Shown one piece after another: positions 52,501-64,000 of a DNA stretch of 64,000 nucleotides; the first letter of the stretch is position 1, and each line of letters opens with the position of its first letter. Below the pieces are notes generated by a model. It had not been told where the DNA came from. It did not search any database and saw only the letters and a program-made list of their open reading frames with translations. A program made the translations under genes and the position numbers. Location: the NCBI GenBank assembly GCA_946699065.1, contig CAMPDV010000094.1:295501-359500 (forward strand), in the 5' to 3' direction. The DNA is from Loxodes magnus (taxonomy: Eukaryota > Ciliophora > Karyorelictea > Loxodida > Loxodidae).

Positions 52501-55500
52501 ATGTTTTCAGGGCTTTATCGCCATCAAACTTACTTAGCTTAAATGTTAGGGTTAATAATAGTTCCAAACATATTAAAAGTGTCTTAAGCATTTACTATTT
52601 CAAACTCATAGTCAACTATATAAATGCTAATGTTTTAAGCTAGATTATCAGTTATATGAACATAAGTATAGCTTTAGGCAGATCTTTCATCGTCTGAAGT
52701 AGCAGTTACAATAAACTTGTAGATATAATTATTTTAGAAGTTAGATCCTATAACAGTTATGTAACTCTCTTATGATTCACAAAAACTATTTGTTAGGCCA
52801 GTCTTTTCATAACTTTCAGTCAGAATTTAGCAAGTTCATGTATAACTTATAGGATAATTAAGAGGATCAGTAGCTATTGCTTTTAGAGTTATCTGACTAG
52901 ATTATTTTATTTCTTAGTATTAATCTCCAGATATATAAACTTTCAGTTATAACTAAAAAATAGAAATATTAACTTAAGTACTATAGTTATAATCAACTGT
53001 AGCTTAAATTAAATATCAAAAGGAAGGAGTTAAAACATTATTTTTTATATTAAATTGCAATTTATTGTTTGTTCAATCTCCAAATAATAAGTTTTAAATA
53101 TCTTTTTTACTAGAAGTGTTATTAGTATCATTTAAACTCCATTGTATTATATGATTTCTTGTAAGTTTTTCTACTATTATTAAATTTATAGATATTGCTT
53201 AATCTTAATATCTTTCTATTCAATTACCTACATCAAAACTAAGTTAAGGAGGAATTTTTTCATAAACTATATCTTCTTTAATTTATTCATCTTATTAATT
53301 AAACCATGAAATTGCTACAATGTGAATATAAATGTAAAATGGTGTTGTTAAGTTAAAAAAATACTTAGAAGGAATAGTGAAATTATTTTTTTCTTACTTA
53401 TAAGTTAAAGGATAGCTATTACTTTTATTTCAATCTCTAAAATATTATTCAAAAGCTTCACTTTTAACAGATAGACTGATATTTCAAATATATCTAATAG
53501 GGCAGTGGTATCTTTCATTTACGCTTACTTTAATAAAATAGTCTTCTGTTTAATAAATTGAACCATTGGTTACCAAACTTAGTACAAGGTTAGGTTTGTT
53601 TTATATTTCTTAGAGAGCAACAGAAGTATTAAAATCTAGAGTCTATGAGTATTAATGTAATCCTTTAATGATTCCAGGTATAAATTCTATTGGCATATAC
53701 TCTTATAAAAGTGCTTCTTTTCCTATTGTTATCTAATAAGTTTAATCATCTTTGAAAAAGCAATCAGCTTATTTACCGTAAATATCAGGATTCTTAAGCA
53801 TAGTTTAGCAATGATAGTTATTTGCACTAATATCTACAGACTTATCGAAATAAATGTAAATATCATTGAAGTTTTCTTATAATTATGCTTTTATTATATT
53901 AGGAGTTAATATATCGTTGCAATTGTTTTAATCAAATCTATTTTTATTATTAAATTGGAAATAAGTACAATTATCTGGGTTAGAGCAGCAATAATCATAT
54001 ATATCTCTTAAGCATACATCTTATTTTGAATAGTCTATTGATCCATCAGTAGCATTCCAGCAGTTACTATTTTATAGTTAAACATCAGGAATTATTTTTA
54101 CATTAGATTCACTTGAAATGAAATTACCATATCATAAAATGGCTTTTACTTGTATAGTGACTTGCTAAGCATAGATTAAATGGATATTTTAAATAGTTAG
54201 TTTGCTATATTCTTAATTATAATTTTAAGGCTTTGTATATGAATTGTTTTATTAATTAAAGCCAGTAATAAAATCTTCATTGTAAGGTATGACTGTAGCA
54301 TTTCATATGTATTAGACAGGACAGTGATATCTATTATCTACAGCAACTTATATATTTAAGTTGTATTTTGGATTATGCAATTAATGAGTATTAATTTTCA
54401 AATTGAACTAGGGTATTATTGATATTTATAAGAATGTAGTTAGATAAATATCCTGAGTTTAGCCATATGCATGCTTTGATTTTATAATTCCTTTTTTAAA
54501 TTATATTTCCATGTTGATATATAAATTAGCTTCTTTACCTATTCTTATTTTGAATATCGTAAAATCTTAATTTCATTAACATGTAGCATCAGATCCGTAT
54601 TATTCAGCTTGATTTATGACTGATGAGCAATCATAAACATTTTACTTAAAATCCACCTATTTATCAAAAGATATTCAAATTTCATCTTGATTTTCTTATA
54701 AGAAAGCACTCTTTGGTTTAGGAGCCTATCTTTGAATACAATCTTGAGAACTGAATAAATAACCATCACTCTATTTATAGGCAGAACATTCGTCTTAATG
54801 TTGACAACAATAATAATAGATAGTAGGAATACACTCTTCTTAATAAATGTTTTTTGGTTTATTTTAATTATCTCAGCATTTTGATTCATTTTAGTCAATG
54901 TTTATAATTTTAAATTATTAATTTTCTGAATCGGCCCAAGAAATTGTTTTAACTAATACTTAAACTTTAACTGCTGAGCTTAATCACTATGAAGAAATCG
55001 TTATACTTTATAGCTCATCTTTATAAAGTATTGGTCTAGTGTTAGAGCCATATTCTTTTTTAAATCATTCATTAAACTCTGAATTATCTGGTTAAACAGT
55101 AATGGTTCATACATAATAAATAGCCCTTTTATAATTGGTTTCAACTGTAACTGATATTTATAAGTTTTCATTTGGATTCTGCTAATCACAAGCATTAATA
55201 ATAAGACTGTATTAAGGTTTTTCAGTTATGATTAAATAGGCAATTGTATTAGTATCAAGAGTTTTAGTGAAAGCATGTGTTGAGTTTATAACTCCTGGTT
55301 TAAGTCCTATTTACTCATTTAACTTAAAGTTTGCTTCTTCTCCTATTTTTATTTTGAAAATTTGGAAATTTTAGATTCAAGTACACGAAACTCCTTTTCC
55401 TAAACTATCAATATTTTATAGAACTTCTAAGCAGTTAATATCGATTTGATTAAATCCTACACTTTTATCAAATTAAATATATATTTCAACTTAATTTTGT

Positions 55501-58500
55501 TACAAGGTAGCACTTTGTATCTACGGAGGATATTTAGCTTAGCAATCTTAAGGACTAAATCTTTGAGTATCCCCTAACTAAAACGGAGTACATTAAGTGT
55601 TGTTCTAGCAACAATAATCATAAATTTTTCATAAGCAGGTGCTTTTATATTTATTTACTTCTGATCCAGTTGATTCACAACAACTAGGCTCTTATAATTA
55701 ATTTACAAAAGCTTAAACTGTAATTGATTATTAAACTGTTGTATTAGCGTAGGAAATTGCAGTAACATTTATCTGAATTTGCTATGTTTTATTTAAATAT
55801 CTAGACTATAAAATGACTTAGTTTACTTCTTACTCGTATTTCCATAAATTGCTATTTGTCTTATTAAAAGATTGAAAATATCCTGTAGGGTCATCAATAA
55901 GTGGATTAAAATTAAATGTTCAGAGATATTAAACAGCACAATGAAATCTGTTCGTTACAGATACTTTAAATGTTACATCACAAAAAGGATTAAAATTTTC
56001 ATAGTAAGGCATTTATAATTATAGTACTGGAAAATACGAGAACTTTAAATTACATTATAAGTTAGCATCAAGAGTTTTAGTGTAAGTATGAGTAGAGTTA
56101 ATAATACCTGCTTTGAAATCTATTGGCATATCTACTTAAAGATTTGCTTCTTCTCCTAATTTTATTTTGAATATTCTAAAATCATCACTCCACGAACAAG
56201 ATGCTCCAGAACCATATTTATAAACATCATTAAGAACCAACGAACAATCATGTGCTTTACTTGAGAATCCAACTGCTCTATCGAAATAAACTCATATATA
56301 ATCAAAATTAGATTACATTTAAGCATCTGTTATTTAAGGAACCTTAATATTATCGCAATCTTATTTAGAAAATCTATTCAAATCTTCGAACTTGAAAGCC
56401 TAACACTCTTCAGCATATTAACAACAATAATCGTAAACTGTTCTAAGACACTGTGCCTTACTCTAGTCACTTACTTTCCCTTAATTATCCCAACATATCT
56501 TATCTTATAATCCTTTATTTACTAGAGTTATATTAATAGTTTAAGTTGTTATTATATTTGCCCAAGATATTGCTTTTATCTATATATATACCCATTTAGA
56601 TTGACTTAACTAAGTAGCTGGAATTTTATAGTTATTTTTTTCTTGTATATAAAAACGTGGTTTGATGCTACTATTTCATGAAGTAAACTGATTATAAAAG
56701 TCTGCATCGTTATGATCTAGAGTTATGTTTCAAATATACTAAATGGCGTTATAGTATCTTTTACCTGCTTCAAGTAAAATTTATAAATCGAACAAGGGAT
56801 TATGAGGATTATTAGCTTTGATTAGGAATTAGATTTCAGGTTTTAAAGGAACTTGGAGAAGAATTTATAAGTTAGTATCAAGAGTTTTGGTGTAAGTATG
56901 AGTGGAGTTAATAACACCTGCTTTGAAATCTATTGGCATATCTACTTAAAGATTTGCTTCTTCTCCTAGATTTATTTTGAATATCTTAAAATCATCACTC
57001 CATGAACAGTTAGCTTAAGTTCCAAATTTATTATCATCATAAAGAACTAAGGAACAGTCATGTGTCTTACTTGAGAATCCAACTGTTCTATCGAAATAAA
57101 CTCATATATAATCAAAATTAGATTACAATATCGAATCTGTTATTTAAGGAATTCTAATATTATCGCAATCTGATTTAGAAAATCTATTCAAATCTAAAAA
57201 TTTAAAACTTTCACACTCTTATGAATATTAGCAACAATAATCGTAAACTGTTCTAAGACACTGTGCCTTACTCTAGTCACTTACTTTCCCTTAATTATCC
57301 CAACATATCTTATCTTATAATCCTTTATTTACTAGAGTTATATTAATAGTTTAAGTTGTTATTACATTTGCCCAAGATATTGCTTTTATCTATATATATA
57401 CCCATTTAGATTGACTTAACTAAGTAGCTGGAATTTTATAGTTATTTTTTTCTTGTATATAAAAACGTGGTTTGATGCTACTATTTCATGAAGTAAATTG
57501 ATTATAAAAGTCTGCATCGTTATGATCTAGAGTTATGTTTCAAATATACTAAATGGCGTTATAGTATCTTTTACCTGCTTCAAGTAAAATTTATAAATCG
57601 AACAAGGGATTATGAGGATTATTAGCTTTGATTAGGAATTAGATTTCAGGTTTTAAAGGAACTTGGAGAAGAATTTATAAGTTAGTATCAAGAGTTTTGG
57701 TGTAAGTATGAGTGGAGTTAATAACACCTGCTTTGAAATCTATTGGCATACCTACTTAAAGATTTGCTTCTTCTCCTAGATTTATTTTGAATATCTTAAA
57801 ATCATCACTCCATGAACAGTTAGCTTAAGTTCCAAATTTATTATCATCATAAAGAACTAAGGAACAGTCATGTATCTTACTTGAGAATCCAACTGTTCTA
57901 TCGAAATAAACTCATATATAATCAAAATTAGATTACAATATCGCATCTGTTATTATAGGTGCTTATCTTGCGTTACAATCAGTTTAGGAGAATCAGCCTT
58001 GACTTTAAGTTCTATAAACTTAGCATTCATTTTATTTAGTGCAGCAATAATCATATATTTTTGTAATACAAGTTTCATTATATTAGTTTTTTACTTTTCC
58101 TTGTGAATCTCAGCAAACACTATCTTGATTATTTTTTGTAATACTAACATTTTCTTATTTTAATGAATAAGTTTACGCTCATGAAATAGCTTTAACTGAA
58201 ATAATCACGTTAGTTGTTTGAATTAAGTATTAAGAAGGTACTTAAAAGAATTTTTTTTCTTAGTTATAATATCTTGCATTCTATAATGAGCTATTTCATA
58301 GTTAAAAGTTTTAGTTAAATTCTTAGTTATCAGGTACTAAAGTTATGTTTCAAATGTACTAGATTACACTGTGAAACCTTTCAGTTACATTAACATTTAT
58401 TAATAAATCATAGAGTGGATTATGGATGGATTCTACGTCAATAGCAACTTGAATTTAAGGATTGCTTTAGACTTGTAAAATAATTTATAAGTTAGCATCA

Positions 58501-61500
58501 AGAGTTTTAGTGTAAGTATGAGTAGAGTTAATAATACCTGCTTTGAAATCTATTGGCATATCTACTTAAAGATTTGCTTCTTCTCCTAATTTTATTTTGA
58601 ATATTCTAAAATCATCACTCCACGAACAAGATGCTCCAGAACCATATTTATAAACATCATTAAGAACCAACGAACAATCATGTGCTTTACTTGAGAATCC
58701 AACTGCTCTATCGAAATAAACTCATATATAATCAAAATTAGATTACATTTAAGCATCTGTTATTTAAGGAACCTTAATATTATCGCAATCTTATTTAGAA
58801 AATCTATTCAAATCTTCGAACTTGAAAGCCTAACACTCTTCAGCATATTAACAACAATAATCGTAAACTGTTCTAAGACACTGTGCCTTACTCTAGTCAC
58901 TTACTTTCCCTTAATTATCCCAACATATCTTATCTTATAATCCTTTATTTACTAGAGTTATATTAATAGTTTAAGTTGTTATTATATTTGCCCAAGATAT
59001 TGCTTTTATCTATATATATACCCATTTAGATTGACTTAACTAAGTAGCTGGAATTTTATAGTTATTTTTTTCTTGTATATAAAAACGTGGTTTGATGCTA
59101 CTATTTCATGAAGTAAACTGATTGTAAAAGTCTGCATCGTTATGATCTAGAGTTATGTTTCAAATATACTAAATGGCGTTATAGTATCTTTTACCTGCTT
59201 CAAGTAAAATTTATAAATCGAACAAGGGATTATGAGGATTATTAGCTTTGATTAGGAATTAGATTTCAGGTTTTAAAGGAACTTGGAGAAGAATTTATAA
59301 GTTAGTATCAAGAGTTTTGGTGTAAGTATGAGTGGAGTTAATAACACCTGCTTTGAAATCTATTGGCATATCTACTTAAAGATTTGCTTCTTCTCCTAGA
59401 TTTATTTTGAATATCTTAAAATCATCACTCCATGAACAGTTAGCTTAAGTTCCAAATTTATTATCATCATAAAGAACTAAGGAACAGTCATGTGTCTTAC
59501 TTGAGAATCCAACTGTTCTATCGAAATAAACTCATATATAATCAAAATTAGATTACAATATCGAATTTATTATTATAGGTGCTTATCTTGCGTTGCAATC
59601 AGTTTATGAGAATCTATTAGAGTCATCTTTTTTGAAATCTTCACACTCTTGTGGATTTTAGCAACACCAGTCGTATATTAAGTTAATGCATTGATTATTA
59701 TATGGATAGTTTATCTGACCATCTTACTTAAAACAGGTATTATCTTAAATTACTTTATCACACAAAGTTTAGGATGTAAATTTGCATCTTAAATCACACG
59801 TTCTTTGGTTTACATTACTGTAATAATTTTATGGACATTCTTTAACGCATTTTTATTAGTAGCCAAATAATCCTTGAGGACATATATCATAGCAAATATT
59901 TGTTATTTAGTCAATGTAGTTAGAGCAGCTGGATACACATTAACTTTTATAAATGTATGGAGCTTGAGAGGGGCATTGCTTTATACAAGAGTTATCGAAC
60001 ATATAATAATTGCATTTGCACTCAAAATCAATAAGATCATATCCATTTATACACTTGAAGCATTTGTCTCCTTTTGCTGAACAGTATAAACAATTTTATT
60101 GGCAATTAATCACACTGGATACCGATTTGCATACGATTTATTATCTAGTTGGACATTTTATCTAAATATTTGTTCTTGTAGGATGTTGTATGTTTTATCC
60201 CGATGGACATTACACTTATTTACCACTTGCGAAAGTTAGAGTGATTACATTATTAATGCATGAAGTTTGAAAACAAAACGCTCAATCATTCCCTGATTTA
60301 TAACCTTCATAACATCTTGATTTTGATCCAATAAATTCGTCATTTGTTGATTAGCTAGTATAAAATGAGGAAGGACTACCTCTACAACTTCCATCAGTAT
60401 ATCAAACTGCAGTTGGGCAGTAGTCCATAAATTCACTTCATCCTCCTCATGAAGCTTAGTTTCAGTATTATTATGCAGTTATGGGACTTGTTTTATATGA
60501 ATAAACAGTGCATGCTCCTATACTTGATCTATCGGGTGTACAAGTTCAAGTGTCCCCTGATACACAAAATTCGTCAAATACGGGCTATGGAACTTACCCT
60601 TTGATTGCGCATTTATCAGTAAAGAAAGAGTCACCTTATCCAGATCCAAACTCGAGAAATTCTGCCATATCTCAGTTTGGCGTATATCATCCCATCGAAT
60701 AAAGCATAGCTAAAGTAATATTGCTCATCATTCTATAAGGCATTTCATAACTAACCATAATTTCATTATACATCAATCGTTAATCTCAATGTTGGCCAGC
60801 TTAACCTGAATCTCCATAATCTTCAAGTTCCATTAAAGAAGCTTTAGAACCAAATAAAATTCTTGTTGCTTCACTTACAGCAGGAAGATTTACTCACGTT
60901 ACTGTTTTACCTCTTAATGAGTTTTATATTATAGGATTTTGATAAACTTTGTTAGTTTAAGGATCTATATAAAGATTATAAAATTAACTACTAAACCCTA
61001 GAATGTGAAGAATTGAGTGAACTGATGTTCTAAAAGCTTGGAGCCAATTATTTTTTTATAAGTAATAGGTATTAAAATTAAGTTATCCTGATACCGGTCT
61101 ATTATTTAAATTTCTTATTAAGCAAGCTGATCCTCAAGTTATATAATTTACATTTGGATTATTTTCGCTGGTGACAAAAATAATTAAATCATATTAGAAA
61201 TTGCCTGTATTATATTTAGATGGAATTACAACATCAATGCATTTTTATCCCCCATAAGGATTTAAGTTAATATATGTAGATGGATTTTTAATTTTTAATA
61301 GCTAACTGAAATATTTTTAGACTGCTACAAGTACATCTTCCTTTATAAATACATCAATCTCGTTCGTTGATGTAGCCAAGTTTCCTTAAAAGTCGAATAA
61401 AATTCTAATTGGAGCTTCGGTATTATCTTATAGTTTTCTTTCCGTATCCGAGGAGTTTATTATCAGAAGCGGAGATGTTTTTTGATCATGAATGCACTTT

Positions 61501-61550
61501 TAAGCTTATGTGATAGAAGCAAGCAATAAAAGCAAGACCAAGAGTCTCAT
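49600..61550 (-). CDS. Giant leishmanolysin-like / REJ-GPS multi-membrane surface protein (gene 3)
   Basis: ATG 61,550 starts a signal peptide (MRLLVLLLLLASITQAQKC). The M8-like domain has RPVSGQLNFNTYYL, HSILH at 61,019-61,005 (Glu to Ser), QHWDQRL and NEIM. The Cys-rich region spans about 60,160-59,760, and eight or so ~270-residue modules span 59,640-53,300, the first five on an exact 810-bp period. The PKD/REJ-like part lies at about 53,250-52,050 and a GPS-like TCNCSSSGVVRI near 51,125-51,090. Membrane segments start at IIGFAAIIICLFFGYV (about 51,040) and recur to about 49,600. The length, about 4,000 residues, is close to gene 1. The 3' end is unclear because the frame runs without a break towards the LINE fragment. 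Predicted extracellular recognition/adhesion protein anchored by a polycystin-like membrane block. Confidence 0.83.
53300..59640 (-). repeat. Array of about eight ~270-residue modules in gene 3
   Basis: The landmark agagtttt(a/g)gtgtaagtatgag occurs at 56,071, 56,881, 57,691, 58,501 and 59,311, exactly 810 bp apart, and in diverged form near 55,258 and beyond. Copies at 56,071 and 58,501 share one variant set; those at 56,881, 57,691 and 59,311 share another. Encoded landmarks are YFDRTVGF, CSLVLYDD, W-S-D-D-F, LGEEANLQVDMP, INSTHTYTKTLD and a C-terminal YDYCC cluster. Confidence 0.9.
61000..61025 (-). other. Inactive M8 active-site motif of gene 3
   Basis: HSILHILGF: catalytic Glu replaced by Ser, His ligands kept. 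The third His lies downstream in GQHWDQRL. Confidence 0.75.
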
Positions 61551-61659
61551 TTATATAATTTCGGTTAATTTACGAGACTTAAATATCTAATAAATTTAAC
61601 AAATTGTAACTTAAATTTATTACAGTCTTTTATTAGAATTTTATTAGGATTTGTTAGAT

Positions 61660-61922
61660 TTAACCTTCACTTATTGGTTATCTTCATTTATTAGATGGTT
61701 TAAAGATGGCTATTGATGATTATATATTCATATGCTTATTTTTATTATATTTATAGACTTAACTTGTCTGTCAACTCATTTTAAACAATTAAAAGCATGA
61801 GATATTAAAGCTAGACTATTGATACCTTTAGCAAGTAATTCTTCTGTACAAAATCTTTAATTTACTCTCTAAGTTTAGTTAATAGTAGCATGACTCATTA
61901 GTCAAGTTTTTCAATCTTCCAT
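61660..61922 (-). CDS. Small unidentified ORF upstream of, and in frame with, gene 3
   Basis: ATG 61,922 opens MEDWKTWLMSHATINQTQRV, then FCTEELLAKGINSLALISHA and CLKWVDRQVKSI. Composition looks like a real soluble helical protein. It is in frame with the gene 3 start (372 bp, 124 codons), but the signal peptide at 61,550 argues for separate genes. Trp is encoded by TGA four times, so none of those is taken as a stop. Function unknown. Confidence 0.4.
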
Positions 61923-61929
61923 TAAAGAT

Positions 61930-62140
61930 GCAAAAGAAAAAAATTCCATTAGGTTTTATTAGTTTTTTTTAAGGTTTATAAAGGTAAATAAATATATATA
62001 TTTAACTCTTTCTTTCGGTTAAATTTCTAATAATTTGAAAATTTCCTGTTTGCTTAGTTTATTCATTAAGTTATAAAATAATTCTCAGAGAATTAGATTT
62101 TGTATTTTGATAAATTAAACATTTGATTAAATATCTTAAA
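61930..62140. other. Divergent intergenic region
   Basis: About 210 bp of A/T-rich DNA separates the minus-strand ORF at 61,922 from the plus-strand gene at 62,141. It is a likely shared promoter region; no specific motif is recognised. Confidence 0.4.
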
Positions 62141-64000
62141 ATGGGATATCAAGCATCTAAGGTTTCTGATATTATAGAATAAGGTAATTTAGCTGAAGAG
62201 AGTTAATCTCTTTGATTAATTTTTAGCTTAAGACGCAAAATAAAATAATCAGTACTAATAAGCTTATAAGGCTGTTTTACTTTAAGGCAATATTATCACT
62301 AATCTTTAACTCTTTCTTTATAAAATGTTTAGGTATAGCATAATTAGCTAAGGATAGTTTTTGCTTAGGATAATTATTTTCCTTGCATATATATTTATAG
62401 CTACTAACTTTCAAGTGAGTTGATTGCATATAGCAAAAGAAGCAAAGTAGATTTTACTTTGAAATAAAATATACACTATGATGAAAGTTTAGTGAGAAAA
62501 TTAAAGTAAAATTAGGAAATAAAAGGTGTTATGGGAGTATAATTGTAGACTCTTGAATAACTTAGGATTCTCTTTATTAAGGATAAGTATTCCTAATATA
62601 AGTTTTACTAGTTTAAAGTATCTTGATTCTACAAATTAAATAGCTTCAGTCATTACATTAGCTAGTTAAATTAAATAGAGATAAAGTTATTAATTCCAAA
62701 ACAAATTCTAGAAGCTGGCAGATACAGCCAGATAAACTAACACTGAAATAAAAAGCTTTATCAGTTTTATAATTTAAGCTTTCTAAGATACAACAGAAGA
62801 GGAGTGTTTAATTATATTATCTGCTCTATTAGCCTTCGAAGCTTAGAAATAAGTTTAGCAATTACAATAATAGAAACAGCCTCTTAATTCTTTGTTACAT
62901 CCTATTTTATAAAATTAGCAGTTTGATTTAATGAATAAAGGCACTTACATTGATATATTAAATCAAATAATTTTGAAATACAAGAGTAAATTGCTTTCTT
63001 TATAGCAATAAATAAAGGAGTACTTATAGCTAATGCTTCCAAATTTATTAAGACAATCTAGAAATAGAAAATAAGAGAAATAGAGTGTCAAGAATGCCCA
63101 CTAGATGAAGAGCACAAAGTAAACATAATTAATCTTATAATTGCTAGCTAAGATTGAAACTATGTAGCTTAGCATTAAATAAGCTATAAATAGAAAGCGA
63201 TTTTTGAGTTTTGCTAGATGAATTTATAGCTTAGTGCTAAGTGAAACTTTAGTTAATATCAAAGAATTTAGGTAAACAATTTTCTTTTGCTTGCAAAGAA
63301 ATGAATAAGCATAGTTTTGAAAATTAATGTAGGTTTAATAAAAGAGCTAGCTGATAAAAAAATATATTAAGGCAAAATAAATAGCCTTTGTGAGTTATTA
63401 TTAGAACAACAAAATGGGCTTTAGTATATAAATAAATAGAGAATTAAAGAGTAGCAGATCAATCAGCAAAATAAAAATTATTAAAGTAAACTCAACCATT
63501 AAGTAGAAGAACCTGATTGAAAAATGTAGATTAAGCTTTATTCATTATATTTGCAGGCAGATTTATAAATAAGAGAAATAGATAATAAAAGTTTAATAAC
63601 ATAGAATTAAAGAAATAAGCAGAAACCAATTGATTCTAGAGTTGATTAATTAAAATAAAGGAAATAATAAATAATAATAAAAGCATAATGATAACAAAAG
63701 CACATATATTTACTATTATTAGCTTAATAATAATCATTCTTATAAAACTTTATAAATATAAAGATATTACTAAGGTTTAAGTTAATTAGGTAAAACATTA
63801 ATTAAAATCTATTTAAAACTATATAAGATAACTTTTGAACTAATTAGGTTATAAATTATAAGCTAAAGTCTTGAATAAAATAGATGTATTGAGTTACTTT
63901 AATTTAATTTCAGAATATTTAATTAAAAAATAACTAAAAATAAGAATTAAAATAATAAAGGCTTTACTAGAATTAAACTTAATTTATTAACAATATTTAA
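62141..64000 (+). CDS. Gln-rich helical protein, unidentified (3' partial, probably several exons)
   Basis: ATG 62,141 starts MGYQASKVSDIIEQGNLAEE. Protein-like sequence continues in more than one frame: KLADTARQTNTEIKSFISF and EECLIILSALLAFEAQKQ (about 62,710-62,860) in one, and IYQGKINSLCELLLEQQNG, VEEPDWKMQIKLYSLYLQ and KQKPIDSRVDQLKQRKQQ (about 63,360-63,680) in another. Frame changes without obvious damage suggest very short introns. It is rich in Gln, Lys and Leu with helical/coiled character; CQECPLDEEH near 63,090 lies in the later frame. No domain is recognised. It runs off the window. Confidence 0.45.

Overview
The window looks like a ciliate nuclear genome: very AT-rich, with all three conventional stop codons used as sense codons inside long genes. 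TAA and TAG read as Gln and TGA reads as Trp (TGG is also used), which is the karyorelictid (Loxodes/Parduczia) or Condylostoma type of code. Evidence is internal: within repeated protein modules the same column is TAG in one copy and CAA in another, and TGG in one copy and TGA in another. Because stops are context dependent in such codes, the 3' ends given here are approximate. Read with the standard code, the region breaks into meaningless short ORFs.

Layout. (1) 1-~14,060 (+): gene 1, a giant surface protein whose 5' end lies before the window. (2) 14,062-23,115 and 26,622-35,675: two arms of a nearly perfect inverted repeat (about 9.05 kb each, centre 24,868.5) around a 3.5 kb spacer. Each arm holds a copy of gene 2, a paralogue of gene 1 (minus strand from 20,898; plus strand from 28,839). 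The spacer carries a coiled-coil/zinc-knuckle ORF of retroelement type. (3) ~36,100-49,600: a retroelement-rich block. It holds a long non-LTR (LINE) element whose coiled-coil region, APE endonuclease, reverse transcriptase and CCHC tail lie in one open frame (45,855 to ~39,840, minus), a LINE 3' fragment (~49,560-48,355), a second zinc-knuckle ORF, several small coiled-coil ORFs and AT-rich spacers. (4) 61,550 to ~49,600 (-): gene 3, a second giant paralogue. (5) 61,922-64,000: a small ORF upstream of gene 3, and the start of a divergent, Gln-rich plus-strand gene that leaves the window.

Genes 1, 2 and 3 share one architecture: signal peptide, leishmanolysin (M8/GP63)-like domain, Cys-rich furin/EGF-like repeats, a variable number of ~270-residue beta-rich modules (about 8, 2 and 8), a PKD/REJ-like segment, a GPS-like Cys motif, then multiple membrane segments reminiscent of polycystin-1-type proteins. 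In all three the catalytic Glu of HExxH is replaced (Ala or Ser) although the His ligands are kept, so they look like zinc-binding pseudoproteases used for recognition or adhesion. The GPS cleavage residues are also missing. Modules within gene 1 and within gene 3 are homogenised at DNA level with periods of 810-813 bp, which suggests continuing tandem duplication or gene conversion. Names rest on motif recognition by eye; no search was run.
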